In this document: positions 11,375 to 23,700 of the stretch, in pieces | How the letters are laid out: each line of letters opens with the position of its first letter | How positions within the stretch are numbered: position 1 is the first letter of the stretch | Origin: Petaurus breviceps papuanus | Lineage: Eukaryota; Chordata; Mammalia; Diprotodontia; Petauridae | NCBI GenBank assembly: GCA_028583685.1 | Contig: JAMXIF010001194.1 | Coordinates: forward strand, 50,130-114,129 | DNA length: 64,000 nucleotides | Direction: 5' to 3' | Notes under the pieces: generated by a model | Databases searched by the model: none | What the model was told of the DNA's origin: nothing | The model's input: the letters and a program-made list of their open reading frames with translations, nothing else | Translations under genes and position numbers: made by a program

Positions 11375-11460
11375 TTTTTCACACCTGTTTCCTCATCTGT
11401 AATGTGAACAGCTTAGATGCGGTGGTCTCCAGTGCCATTCCAACTTTAAATACTATTATC
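11375..11460 (+). repeat. MIR tail fragment
   Basis: CACACCTGTTTCCTCATCTG followed by AACAGCTTAGATGCGGTGG and CCAGTGCCATTCC. Confidence 0.55.
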
Positions 11461-11509
11461 CCTGTTTTCATAAAGGAGTCCCCATGAGTGGAGGGCATTG
11501 CCCACTTAG

Positions 11510-11720
11510 CTGCATGATGCTGAGCAAGCCACTTCACCTAAGTCTTAGTTTCTGCATCTCTAAAATGGGGATTATAATCCTTGCACCACTTACCCCCAAA
11601 GGAATGTGCTTTACAAGCTTTAAAGCTTCTATGGAGATATGAGTTGTTCTAATAGCCCCCCCTTATATTGCTACTGTGAGGATTTGACAGTCTAATGTAT
11701 GTGACTCACTTTGTAAGCTA
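11510..11720 (+). repeat. Mar-1/MIR-class SINE
   Basis: GATGCTGAGCAAGCCACTTC, CTAAAATGGGGATTATAATC, and a TATTGCTACTGTGAGGATTT Mar-1-like tail. The stretch 11720-12310 shows nothing recognisable. Confidence 0.7.
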
Positions 11721-12309
11721 TGAAACAGTAAATGTCAGTGATTATTATTTTGCAAGACATGGGGCAGCTCCTCTGAGTCTGGGGAAGTATCTGCAGAAGG
11801 GTCTTTCTGCTGTCCTCTCAGATGCACCCTGCCTGTACCTGATGCTGTATCTAAGTGTTAGCCATCAGTTGGGTGCCTTTGGAGTGGGTTATAATACTTG
11901 TCCAAAGCAGGCAAATTGGGAAGAAAGTAGCTCCATTGTGTTTGTGCTGTCCTGGGAAGCTAACTTAAAGTAGGTCCTGTGTTGTGGGAGCAGCTTAGCT
12001 ACTGAAAGGGAAACCAGAGAGAGAAGCTATTGTGCCTCTTGGCCTCAGGGTACCTGATCTGAGCCAGGGCCCTATCCCTTTCCCTCATTGGAGGGAGTTA
12101 ACTCAGCAGAGGATGCAGTTTTCAGGGCAGTTTCGAATTCCCAGGAGGCAGGTGGGAGGAGGTTGGAGAACGTCCCCTGATTGTCATCTTGCTTTCTGGG
12201 CAGAGGCTGGCTGGTACTTGCCTAGACAGGCAAACTTCTGCAGTCAGACAGGAGTTCAGCCTTCATGCACTGAAGACTCACTGAGCAGCTGCCATGGGAT
12301 GCCATGGGA

Positions 12310-12438
12310 GTCAAGTGTAGTGGGAAGAGCTCTGGGTTGGGGTGCAGGAGACCTGGATTGGAGATCAGGCTCTTGTACTTCCTAGCTATCTTGGGCAAGT
12401 CACAGCACCCTTTCTAAGCCTCACTCAGTGCCTTCACG
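12310..12438 (+). repeat. MIR/Ther-1-class SINE, 5' part of a split copy
   Basis: GTAGTGGGAAGAGCTCTGGG, CAGGAGACCTGGATTGG, CTTGGGCAAGTCACAGCACC. The copy resumes at about 13120 with GTCTAGGTGATGTCTAAGGT, so a DNA transposon split it. Confidence 0.8.
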
Positions 12439-13119
12439 CAGTGAAAATCCGACTTTTTTGTGCCATGGACCTCTTGGCATTTACCCCTTGGTAAAGCTTA
12501 TGAACCCTTTCTCAGAATAATGTTTTTAAATACATAAAATACATGGGATTATAAAGGAAACAAAAAGTTAGTGGAAATATATATATATCGTGTTTCCCCG
12601 ATAATAAGACCTATCCCGAAAATAAGCCCTCCCCTTACTGTGTAAGATTCCTCTAAAATAAGCCCTCCCCTGAAAATAAGCCCTATTGAGATTGCTACTG
12701 TAGTGAAGGTGATCCCCTGAGCTACACGCTACATTACGGTACCCTCTGTATGCACCGTCCTCCCCCCCCAGATGAAATGCACGCCGCGCTCCGAGCTGCA
12801 TCCAATCAGAGCTGCAGCAGTGAGCGCGTCATCCTGTTCTTCCCCAGTGATTTGCTTATTGAATAAAAGTACATTTTTTTGTTCATGTTTACCTGTTTAT
12901 TAAAATTGCTGTCAATGTTCATTAAAATAAGCCCTCCCCTGAAAATAAGCCCTCTGGTGTTTTTCTGTCCAAAAAAATAATAAGACAGTGTCTTATTATC
13001 AGGGAAACACGGTATACATATATATCTATATATACATATGTATAAACATATATATTTTTTCCCATCCAAGTTTATGTACCTCCTGAAATCTATCCATAGA
13101 CTCAGGTTAAGAACCCCTG
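12439..13119 (+). mobile_element. hAT-like non-autonomous DNA transposon, split by a MITE
   Basis: The left end CAGTGAAAATCCGACTTTTT is followed by GTGCCATGGACCTCTTGG, AAAGCTTATGAACCC, and AGAATAATGTTTTTAAATAC. The right end is CTCAGGTTAAGAACCCCTG. The ends form imperfect inverted repeats of CAGGGGTTCTTAACC type, and the same element recurs at 31950-32131. Eight-base flanks do not match, so the target-site duplication is not preserved. I do not assign a named subfamily. It sits inside a MIR-class SINE. Confidence 0.6.
12589..13014. mobile_element. Tc1/mariner-like non-autonomous element (MITE)
   Basis: Terminal inverted repeats of the type CGTGTTTCCCYGATAATAAG lie at about 12590-12611 and, inverted, at about 12990-13012. 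TA flanks them on both sides, as expected for Tc1/mariner target sites. The element is about 425 bp with no transposase. Internally the motif AAAATAAGCCCT (and variants) recurs five to six times near both ends. It is GC-richer in the middle than its surroundings. The open reading frames across it (repeating Gly-Arg-Ala-Tyr-Phe) are artefacts of the repeated motif. Confidence 0.75.
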
Positions 13120-13175
13120 GTCTAGGTGATGTCTAAGGTCCTTTCTAGATTGAAATTTGGTGATCCTATGATACA
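13120..13175 (+). repeat. 3' part of the split MIR/Ther-1-class SINE
   Basis: GTCTAGGTGATGTCTAAGGT, CCTTTCTAGATTG, GATCCTATGAT: the tail that belongs with the head at 12310-12438. The stretch 13180-13740 is unique, with nothing recognised. Confidence 0.7.
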
Positions 13176-13744
13176 TTCATTATTTTCCTGAGCCTATTTC
13201 TTCTTCTATTAAATGGGGATGATAATATTTGCCCTCACTAGATGCTCATCATATTTTTGTAACATATCGTTATGTCTCTTTGTGCTTGATTTCTTGGAGA
13301 AATTTCAAATTCCCTTATATGAGGTATATTTGCTTCTGTCACTCCTACAACCAAGCTGTTCTCACACCTCTCTGGACAAACATACCCTTCCTTTGCCTTT
13401 ATCCCCAATGTATTCCAGTACACCAAGGAAGAACACTCCTTTGTTGCTTTCCAGAATCTCCCTCTCCTCTCTGCTGGTCAGATTAGACTTTCCTTGGTTC
13501 TTTGCCATCCCTTTCTCTCCTCTTCGGCTTTGATTACTCCCCATGACCAGTTGTCCTTCTGCTAAGGACACATGACTTCAGCTTGTGGAAATAGCTTTCT
13601 GTGTTTCTCTGAAGCAGCTAGATTTCTCTGTGTCCTTCTGTGTCTGTCAATGTCTCTATCATTCAAAATGAGGGGCCTATGCATGGCTGCCCCACACCAG
13701 TCCTCAAAGGCCCCTGGATCAGAGGATGGATGCTTCTTCTCCTG

Positions 13745-14605
13745 ACTTGGTTATTTCTTTTTGTGGAAACACTGTTCTTATCTTTCCCATTCACAACCCT
13801 GGAGTTGCCTTGACTCCCCCTACTCCTTACCTCTCATGTCCTTCAGTTGCCTAATATGATAGGATCTCCCTCTGCATTAATCTTGCACATGTCCTTTCCT
13901 CTCCACTCCCACCCTTATACAAGCATCCATTACCACCTACCTAGATTATTTCAATATCCTTCTAATGGCTACTCCTACCTTCACTTTCTCCATACTGCTG
14001 CCAGGATAATCTTTCTTACTAATAGAAATAGTCATATTTCTCTGTTCAAACATCTTTGTTGGTTCCCTATTGCCTTTGTGGTAAAATTCAAAATCCTTTG
14101 CCTGGTAAAGCCTCTACACATTCTGGGGCTACCCTAGCTTTTCAGCTTTATTCTATATTACTCCCCTCCACTAACTCTTTGCTTCAACCAAACTGGGTTT
14201 ACCCTCTGTCTCCCAAACACACCCCCTGCTTTCATACTTTTGTGTCTTTGCTATCATTGTTCCCTGTGCCTGGAATATCCTCCTCCAACAGTTAACAGTT
14301 AACAGAATATTCTCCTGCCCATTGAGTCCTACCCAGCTTTCAAAACTTCAGCTCAAATGCTATCTTTTCAATGAAGCTTTCACTCCTTTATCCTCCTGGT
14401 TGGTAATGATTTTCTCCCCTCAGACCTCATGTTGCACTCCCATCTTTGATGTTTTTATGGTATGATATTGTACATTTTATCAGCTTTTGTGTCTTGTATC
14501 CCTATTAGGCCATAAACTCCCGAGAGCAAGGACTAAAATTATCTAAATTGTAGGTTTCCCCAATACCAAGGACAGTGTTCTGTATGATTGAATGAAGGAA
14601 TGAAT
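13745..14605 (+). repeat. L2 LINE, 3' half
   Basis: L2 blocks in sense order: an AGATTATTTCAATATCC region (YNCNIS-type codons), GTTGGTTCCCTATTGCC, TTGCCTGGTAAAGCC, GTGCCTGGAATATCCTCC, CCTACCCAGCTTTCAAAAC, and CATAAACTCCCGAGAGCAAG. It ends with ATTGAATGAAGGAATGAATG, the typical L2 terminal repeat. Confidence 0.88.
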
Positions 14606-14611
14606 GCCAAA

Positions 14612-14752
14612 TGAAAGTATCACAGGATTTAGAATTGAAAGGTGACTTTAGAGATTTTACAGGTGAGAAAACTGAAGCCAGGAGAATGAAATAATTTTCC
14701 CTATAGGAGTCATATAGGCACCAAGTTCTGACTTTGAAGCCAGTTCCCCTTT
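14612..14752 (-). repeat. MIR/Ther-1-class SINE
   Basis: GGATTTAGAATTGAAAGGTG, GGTGAGAAAACTGAAGCC, GACTTTGAAGCCAGTTC: antisense order. Confidence 0.75.
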
Positions 14753-15149
14753 CCTACGTCATAATAACAAATGAATATTTTGTCTCCTCTTTCTCATTGT
14801 GAGGGCTTACAATTTTCCTTCTTGACTCATGCCTTATATTTGGTTCTTCCAAATAGGACCAGGCCACCTTTCCAACCCCTGGAACATTGACAGCCTGCCT
14901 CAGGGAGCCTTGGCATTTGGATAGCATGACTGGTGCCAGAGTGACTAGGATTGGCTGAAGGCCCACTGTCCCACACGAAGCTCTTCTTGGAGCTTTGACA
15001 TAAGGAGGTCTAGAATCGATTTCCAGGTTGGGCATTTGTAGACCTGTCCCTGGGAGCTGATAGCCTTTCTCTTGTATGAGCCAAGCTCATCCCTGGAGAA
15101 ATGAAAGCCAGTTTTTACTGAGACGTGCTTAGAAATGGAAAGCACTTGC

Positions 15150-16433
15150 TCCTTCTGAATAGTTTATTTGGGAGCTGTTCAAAGATTTCTAAGTATGAGC
15201 AACAACAACACCTGGACTCTCAACATGCAAAAGGCACAAGGAAGTGAGACGTGATGGGAAGGAGTGTGCAGTGCTATGTGAGACACATGTTCAAATGTCT
15301 CCAGAGAAGCATGATGTGGGTGGTGTCTCTAGAAAAGTGATATGGAAATGTCTCCAAAGGAACATATGAAACACATGATGTGGGTGCTGTATCTCTAGAA
15401 CAACACCTACACAAGCAAAAGGAAAGGAATGAACTTTGTAGTTGAGTATGCCTCAGCAGGGTCAGAAGGTGGCCTTCAAGGTGGGAGAAGAGCAGATGTC
15501 CTTTGGCAGAGACTAGAGGTGGCCATTTGGCCCTCTAGAGAAGGGGTGGAGGAAGAGAGACAAGAAGAGATTGGGCCAAAACTTCATGATCCACCTACTT
15601 CCAGGCACTGAGGACAGAACCAACCTTCTCAGAAAAGAATAGTAAATATAGAACTAGAAAGGACCTTGGAGACCATTATGACATTGAGTGAAAGCCATCC
15701 TGAAGATGATGGGGAAACCGTACCCAAAGGAATGGAGATAATGGATATTCTCATGAAGCATCCCCGAGATAGAATTAAACAGACTACAACAGCCTTGGCA
15801 AAAATGAGAGGATGTTATCATGGTGGTGATCTCAAATGCTGTGGAGGCCATGTCCAGGAGAAAACTACCTTTAGAGGCCTCCCCTGTGGCCCATCTGCAT
15901 TGTTTTAGAGTATCATCAGATTTCAGAGAAATAAGGCCATCAATTCTGAGGACAGGTTGTGGTCTCAGAGCATCTGGATCCACCTGGCATTCTGGCTGGG
16001 AACAGTTCAGTTCTTAATTGTTTTATCATTGGAAAATATCATGGTGTGAAGGAAGGAAAGGAAGAGATATGACCTACCTCCCTGCTACCAGCACCAACCT
16101 GACTCAAGATCCTAATGGGTAGAGATGCCCAGAACCTGAAGTGGATCAGTCCCTATAGTTCAGGCTCAAAAACTCAATTCAAAATCAAAGGCATTCCTTG
16201 TTGCTTTGTTTGGGTTATTTTTCTCTTTTCTCCAGGTTTAATATCTTCCTTGAGTTGTTGGTTACTTCTGCTTCTAGACAACGGAATGTTTTCACATTGA
16301 CAATATAATCAGGTTGGGGTAAAAGTGGGGTAGGGAGGACTGTTTCAAGTTTTCATGAGACAGTTGAAGAGAACTCATGATGAATCACACAGCACAGAGA
16401 CACCAACAACCAAACACCAAGCACAGCCCAGAT
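15150..16433 (-). other. GDAP1L1: Predicted GDAP1L1 3' UTR
   Basis: About 1.28 kb downstream of the GDAP1L1 stop holds essentially no transposon, unlike everything around it, which suggests exonic sequence under constraint. A minus-strand AATAAA lies at 15163-15168. A nearer ATTAAA at 16237-16242 could give a short form. An imperfect direct repeat lies inside at 15294-15334 and 15347-15400. The end is predicted, not proven. Confidence 0.5.
15163..15168 (-). terminator. GDAP1L1: Candidate poly(A) signal of GDAP1L1
   Basis: Reads AATAAA on the minus strand, about 1.27 kb after the stop codon, at the lower end of the repeat-free block. Confidence 0.45.
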
Positions 16434-16777
16434 CTAGATGTATTTTTTCTTGAGGTACCAGTAAGCAAAGTATCCCATCCCTCCCAAGGAGCCCATAAGG
16501 AAGGATGCTCCAAAGAAGGATGGTGGTTTCCGCTTAACCAGCCGGAATGCATTGGGGATGACAGCAGAAAGTAATGTGGTGTGTATGTCCCCGAGGACTT
16601 TCCGGAAGGCAAAGCGTCTCTGGACCCTCTCAAAGAATGACTGCAGGTTGGGCCGGCTACCATCTTCCCAGTATTTTTTTGACAGTCCCAAGAATTTGAG
16701 GCGGTGTAAGGTGGCCCCGAGGAGGACATCAGCCAGTGTGAAGACACAGCCACAAAGCCACAGCTCACATTTCTGCC
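16434..16777 (-). CDS. GDAP1L1: GDAP1L1 coding exon 6 (terminal)
   Basis: Acceptor ACACAG at 16783-16778. Completes G254 and encodes QKCELWLCGCVFTLADVLLG through the last GST helices and the tail anchor, with TAG at 16436-16434. The intron before it (16778-24811, 8.0 kb) is the largest and is filled mostly with antisense L2. Confidence 0.97.
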
Positions 16778-17742
16778 CTGTGTAGTAGAAGAAGCAAGAT
16801 GGTTAAAAAAAAAAAAACAGAATAAAACAAAACAAAAAACCCAAACTCATACTTAGTCACCAAAATAGCCTCTCTTAGTGGTGATATGGTTCTCCCAGAG
16901 TCTCGGCCTCAAAATTTGAATACTTCCTTTGATTCCTAGAATATTCTTACTTATGAAACTCCTTGCTCAGACCCTTCAGTGGCTTCCCTTTTTCTAGGCC
17001 AAACCTCTTAGTGTGGCATTCAAGGGACCTGACAACCTGCCCAAACACTGATATCTGTTACTGCCCTATAGACCTCAATCATAACAGCCAAGCCAGTCTT
17101 CTCTTTGCTTCTTAAATACAGTATGTTCATTCCCTTCTTTGAGGCGTTGTCTAATCCTTACCTGTTACTCAAGGCCCAATTCATTTTATAATTCTTCCAG
17201 AAAAATTTCCAACTGCTCTACTCCCTTGTCATCACTCTGTCCTTTGAACTCCAAGGACCTATGGGTTTGAATTTCAGCTCCTATGTCCCTAATTCCTGCC
17301 TACCTCTGTGACTTGGAAGAGTCATGTAACTTCTTTTGTGACCTCAGTTTCTCATCTGTAAAATAAGACAGATGAACTATATGACCAGTTCTAAATCCAG
17401 TGGTCCTAGTGCTATCTAGAGGTTTGGCACTAATAATAATTTCAGTAATAGCTAACGTATATAGTCCCCACTATGGGCAGCTAGGTGACACAGTGGATAG
17501 AGTACCTGCCTGAAATCAGGAGGACCTAAGTTCAAATATGGCCTCAGACACTTATTAGCTGTGTCAACTTGGGCAAGTCACTCAACCTCTGTTTGCCTCA
17601 GTTTCCTTATTTATAAAATGGGGGTGATAATAATAGCACCTAACTTCTCACATTGTTGTTAGGATCAGGTGAGATATATTGGTAAAGTGCTTAACATAGT
17701 GCCTGGCACATAGTAAGTGCTAAATGCTAGCTATTATTGTTG

Positions 17743-17786
<44 letters not shown>

Positions 17787-20700
17787 GCTGACCGAATGCT
17801 GGGATGCAAGCTGCAGGAATTGCACTTAAATGGGGACATTGGAGCCAAAGTGGTCTGAGACCCAGGTACTGAACAGAAACCAAATGGAGCCATCCTGGGG
17901 AGCTGCTGTGGACTGGATCTTCCCTTGTCTCTCATGGATGCTTCTTGTGGAGAGACAAATAAACTTGATAACCTATCCCTGCATCTTGCCTTAGAACCCT
18001 GCCATTTTCTTTTTGTCACTGCAAGTTTCTGAAAATTCAATTAAGAGAACTTTGACTGCCGTAGAAGAGAAAGAATGTTCCAAAGGGAATCCTTAGGCTA
18101 TCCCAAGAATGCTATTCCAGTGACTTGCCAAGAACTCCATTGAGGAAAAGGCCTTGGTGATAGAATGAAAAAGTGTAATGGAAACATCTCAGAGGATCAA
18201 GGTTTAAATTCTGTCTCTGTAGCCAACTACCTGTAGCTGTGTGATCTCTGGGCTTCTTCTTCTTCCTCTTTGAAATGAGGGAGGTGAACTACTAGATAAT
18301 GGTCTCTAATGTGGGGAATAGGGAATGTGATCAACTAAGCAGAGCACAGTTCTAACCTTTCCTATTTCTGTCAAGGGCAACACCATCCTTCTAATCACCC
18401 AAGTTCAAAATCTCAGCATTATCCTTGACTCCTCACTTTCCCCTACCCCACATTTTCAATCAGTTGTCAAACCTTGTCATTTCTACCTCTACAACATCTC
18501 TTCCATTTGTTCCCAACTCAGATTCAGGCTATTATCACCTCTCAGACAATAACGATAATTTTAAAATAAGTAAATACACATATATTAGGGGTGTGTATAT
18601 GCTCAATTCTTTATCTATTTATCTATTATTCATACTGATGGGGCATATGATCAGAAATATTTTGGAGACTACAGAACTAAATGATCCCTAAGGACATTCT
18701 AGTGCCAACATTCTAATGCGTTTCCTTGGACTAGCTGTTCATCCATGCATTTATTCAATAAATATTTATCAAGCATCTACTGTGTGCAGGGCACCATGTG
18801 GTGCATTGGGCAGAAAACAATTTAGATATGACAAAATCCCTTAGAGTCTCATAGGGTAGAGCTGTAACATATAATAGTACTTAAGTGCATTACAAACTTC
18901 GTGAGGTCTGAAGGAAGTCATTATAGGAGTGTGTATTTGATTGGAGAAGGAAGGTTGGGTAGGAATTTTGCACTTGGAAAGAATGAAGGAGAGCTTTGCA
19001 AGCCTAGTGAACAGTGTGAGCAAAAGCACAGAGGGCATATGGTGTGTTCAGGAGACAGTAGACCAATTAGTCAGGACAGAATGAGTGGAAGACATTTATT
19101 AGATAAGACTGGAAAAGTTATGTAGTTCCAGATTGTTTAGAAGCTTGAACAACAGGTAGAGGCCTTTGAATATCACTAGGAGACAATAGGGAACCATTGA
19201 AAATTATTGAGCAGAGGAGTGACATGACTAATATAATAAGATGAATAATATAATAATATTAAGAATAATGTAATAAGATTATTATAACAGTGGACTAGAG
19301 AGAACAGACATTGGAGGTAGGAGTACCTGTTAGGAGGCAGGTAAAGTAGTCCAGTAGCATACTATACTATAGTAGTATAGTAGTCCAGGAAGGTGGTAAT
19401 CTGGGTGGATTCTAGGGTGTTGGCAGTGGGAATTGAGAGGAGGAGATGGGTGCAAAAAATGTTGAAGAGGTAGAATCTATAGGCCTTGACAGAAGTAAAG
19501 GATAGGGAAGATAACCCCAAGGTTTTAGTCATGACCAACAAGTGAAAGTGGTATCATAGAATAAGGTAGTGAAGTTAGAAGGAGAAGCAAGGCAAACAAC
19601 AAATCTTGAGTATGAAGTGTTAGTAGGACACAGCTGAAAGATGTGGATCTGGATTTCAGAAAAAGTCAAGAACTATAGATAGATATTTGGAAATCATATG
19701 CAAAGGTGGAAGTTGAAGCCACGCTAGGGAATTAGATTGTAAGAGAGAGAATGCAGAGAGAAGAAAAGAGGGCCAAGGACAGGGACTTAGGCAACACCTA
19801 AATTGAGGAATTCAAAAGAGGATAAAGAACCAATGAATAAGACAGAAAAGGAATGGATAGAGCTAGAAGAAGCATCAAGACAGTGTTTGGTCCTGCTAGG
19901 GACATGCCCCAAGGAGATGTAAGACAAGAAGAGGTCTTACATACACCAAAATATCCACAGCAACACTTCTGTGCTAGTGCAAAAACTGGAAACAAAAGCA
20001 AATCATGAAGTGACTAAAAACATGAATCTACACAAATGATTGAATGAATAGAAAAGCAATCATTAAGTATCCACCATGTGCAAGGCACTGTGCTAACTTC
20101 ATTGGGTACAAATAGAAAAGCAAGATAGTGCTTTTTCTCAAGAATCATAGGGTCATAGATGTAGAGCCAGAAGGCCATCTTGTCCAACCCCTTCATTTTA
20201 TAGATGAGGAAACTGAAGTGTAAGATCACACAGGTGGTAAATATCAGAGCTAGGATTTGAACTCAAGCCTCTTTGGTGTCTGGCTGATACTGTACTAGGC
20301 TGCCTTTGAAACATTCACAGTCTAACAGGAAAGATAACACATATATGAGGTTTCAGATTATTATTATGATCATAACTTGGCCAAACAAAATAACATATTA
20401 AAGAGTCAGGAAAGAATAGGAAAACATGTATGAACTGATAGAGTGGAGTAAGCAGAACCAGAAAAAGAATATATACAATGACTACAAGAATGTAAATGGA
20501 AAGAAAAAAATCTCTAATAAAATGTTGGGTAGTTATAATGACCAAACTTGGCTCCAGAATAGAGTTATGAAAATATGCCTTTCTCTCTTCTTTTAAGAGG
20601 TAGTGGACTATGGATGTGTAATATTCCATGTATCGTCAGACATAGTTGCTATATTGGTTAGTTTTCTTAAACTCTGTTTATTTGGTTTTTTGAATGATTA

Positions 20701-23700
20701 AAAATGAATGGTACACAGAGAATAATGGATGGGGACATGGTGGGTGTGAACAGGCTGCAACATAAAGCCAATGGGGAATTTTAAAGAACAGTAGCAAAAG
20801 GTGTGAAGGAAATGTATGACAGTAAGAAAAGATGGGCTGACCATGTGTTAAGGGCAAGGAATGAAAAGTGGGATTCCAGAGTGCATCATTGGAGTCCTTG
20901 CAGCATCATGAGGAATTGAGGAAAGCCTCCAGCAAATTGGGTAGACTCCTGGTGGTGAATTTACGGGAAGACATCTTCAAGAGTTGCATAGGACTGGAAG
21001 GCATGGATGGGTTATGACCTAGGTCATTGGTAGGAACACCCAAATTAATGACAAAAGATTTATTTAAATATTTGAGCAAGAGATTTGTAACAAAAGGTAG
21101 GGATTACAGAGTAGGGAAATGAAGAAAATTGGAAATTAAAGTGATGTGAAGAAAAAAGTACCAATTAAAATGAGGAAAAAAAAAGTTAGTACAGAGTCTC
21201 TGAGAGAATCTAGTAGGAGGGTCTTCATTCCTGTGTCAAAAGATACAGAGAGGTCAAAAAGGATGGTGGCTGGAAACAGGTCATTGAAAATGATAAATGT
21301 CACCTGGGATCTTTAGTAGAGTAAGTTTTACTAGAGTAGAAACCAGAAAACATCAATTTGAGGTCAAGTGATGTAGCAGGAAGAATACCTGACTTAGAAT
21401 TAGGAGACTGACTTTGACATTTATTCTGTGACCATGGGTAGGTCACTTCTCCTCACTGCATCCTAATCTGTAAAATAGGGATAATAGTATTTGTATAATC
21501 TGCCTCGTAGGGTTGGTAGGAAAGCAACTTTATAAAAAGTTGTTTATAAAAAGAAAAGTCTTTAAAGACTTAAGGTGCCAGAGAATCTTGAGTTGTTATA
21601 AGCAGACACAGATATTGTTTCCAAAAAGGTTAGCAGAAAAGGAAAGGAGAGGGATAGGATGGTAGAAAGATGGGACAGCAGGATCAAGGGAAGGCTTTTA
21701 AAAAATTTTCCAGGACTTGGGAGGTCTGAATATGTTGGTTAACAAGTGGAAAGGAGACAGTAGAGAGAAAAAGAAGACTGCTGTAGCAAGGTCTAGGAAA
21801 TGGTAGGAGAGAATGTGCCTAGGGAGAGGGATCAGCAGCCTCAGTGAGAACTATGGTAATCTCTTCTTTGATAACAGGTAAAGAAGCAAGGGTGGATTAT
21901 GAACCTGAGGTTTTGAGTAAAGGAAGAAGAGGGTGGTTGAGAGAGCTTATGTCAGATGGCCTCTGTGACACTCTGGGTTTTCTGTTGTAGGGGTGGAATG
22001 GGAGAAGAATTTGAAAGAGAAGAGAAGATACAGTTTGGAACAGATGTTGCAGGAGTAAGATTAAAGAGGCAAAGAGGGGAGAGTAGAATTGTTGGGCAGA
22101 AAGTGTCGAGCTGAAATTATGCAACTTGAATTAGTAGTGAGGGAAATCAGCTTGGTTTTGTGATTTTCTCTACTAATACCCTGCAGTGCTGAAGCAGGAG
22201 CAGAGAGATTAGATTGTGAGGGTTACCCAGGAACAAGGATTTACAGTCAATGCCCTCCAGCTACTATAGAACAATCTCTCCCTTGTTTTTAAAAAGCCAT
22301 GACCCCTTCACCCCTAGTCCAGGATCTCACTGTCCTGTTAATTAAGACATTTTTTTCCCTTACATATAATGGAAATTCCTTCTCCTTATGCTAAGAACCC
22401 ATTTTTCAGAATGTTGATGACCATGGATAACAGCTATTCTTCATCTTCCCTGTGAGAAGCCTTCATTCTCCTGAACAATGAACCTTGGTTGACAGGCAGC
22501 CTAGGGCAGGTGCTGGTGCCTAGTTTATCAATGTCTTCAAAAGAGCTACTGGAAAGAATAAAGGAAGAGAAAGGTAAGGAAAGACCCAAGAGGATCCTCA
22601 ACAGCAGTACCTGCCAGTCTCCCAGAAAGGCATGTAGATGTCAGTCTTTGGTTCTTGATCTATGCTGTTATAGTCACATCTGTTATATGGCTGAAAAGAA
22701 TCTGCATCATTCTTCCCCATCCCCTCTTGTAGATGTGTGCCCCATTACTACTACTTGATTAGAAGATTAGAATCCTATATTGTAGCCTCTGTTTATTGTG
22801 TTATTTTGGGTTTCTTACCAAGCCCTAATTCTCTTCTCCTTTTGCCCACCTTATACCCATCTTACATCTGTAAAATGAAACAGAACAGGCAATTAATATG
22901 ATAGGAGAAATCATTGAGTGGAAGTCTAAGAATCATAGTATCACAGATCCAAAGGTAGAAGGGACCTCATGGGTCATCTAGTCTAACCTCCTTATTTTAC
23001 AGATCAAGAAACTGAAACCCTGAAAGATCACTCAATCAACAAACATTTATTAAGTGCCTGCTGTGTGCCAGGCACTATGTTAAGTGTTAGAGATATGAAA
23101 AGAGGCAAAAGACAATCCCTGCCTTCAAGGAGCTCACAATCTAATGTAGGAGACAACAAACAAATATATACAAACAAGCTGCTTATAGGATAAATAGGAA
23201 ATAATTAAAAGATGGAAGGCATTAGAATTAAGAGAAGTTGGGGAAGGCTTCTTGTACAAGATGGAATTATAGTTGGGACTTAAAAGAAGCCAGGAAAGCC
23301 TGGTGGATATGAGGAGGGAGAGCATTCCAGGCATGGGGGACAGCCAGAGAAAACACCCAGAGCAAGGAGATGGAATGTCTTGTTCATGGAACAGCCAGGA
23401 GGTCAGTATTACAGGATCAAAGAGTATGTGTTGGGGAGTAAAGTGTAACAAGACTGGAATGCTATGAGGGGGTTAAGCTATGAAGGACTTTGAATGTCAA
23501 ACAGAAGATTTTGTATTTGATCCTGGAGGTGACAGGAAGCTACTGGAGTTTGTTGAATAAGCGTGTAACATGATTGTACCAACATTTTAGCAATATCACT
23601 TTAGTGCCTGAATGGAGGATGGACTGGAGTGGAAAGAGAATTGAGGTGGGTACAGCCACTAGCAGGCTATTGCGGTAATTCAGGCTTGAAGGGATGAGGG

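Noticed and set aside
12568-13069. Repeating Gly-Arg-Ala-Tyr-Phe frame on the minus strand
   Set aside because: Generated by the repeated AAAATAAGCCCT motif of the MITE, not by a protein with real repeats.
17475-17510. tRNA-like sequence heads in SINEs (also at the ends of 10655-10801, 43785-43945, 44035-44213 and 58912-59059)
   Set aside because: They resemble tRNA promoter boxes because these SINEs derive from tRNA, but no full cloverleaf with acceptor stem is present. They are not tRNA genes.
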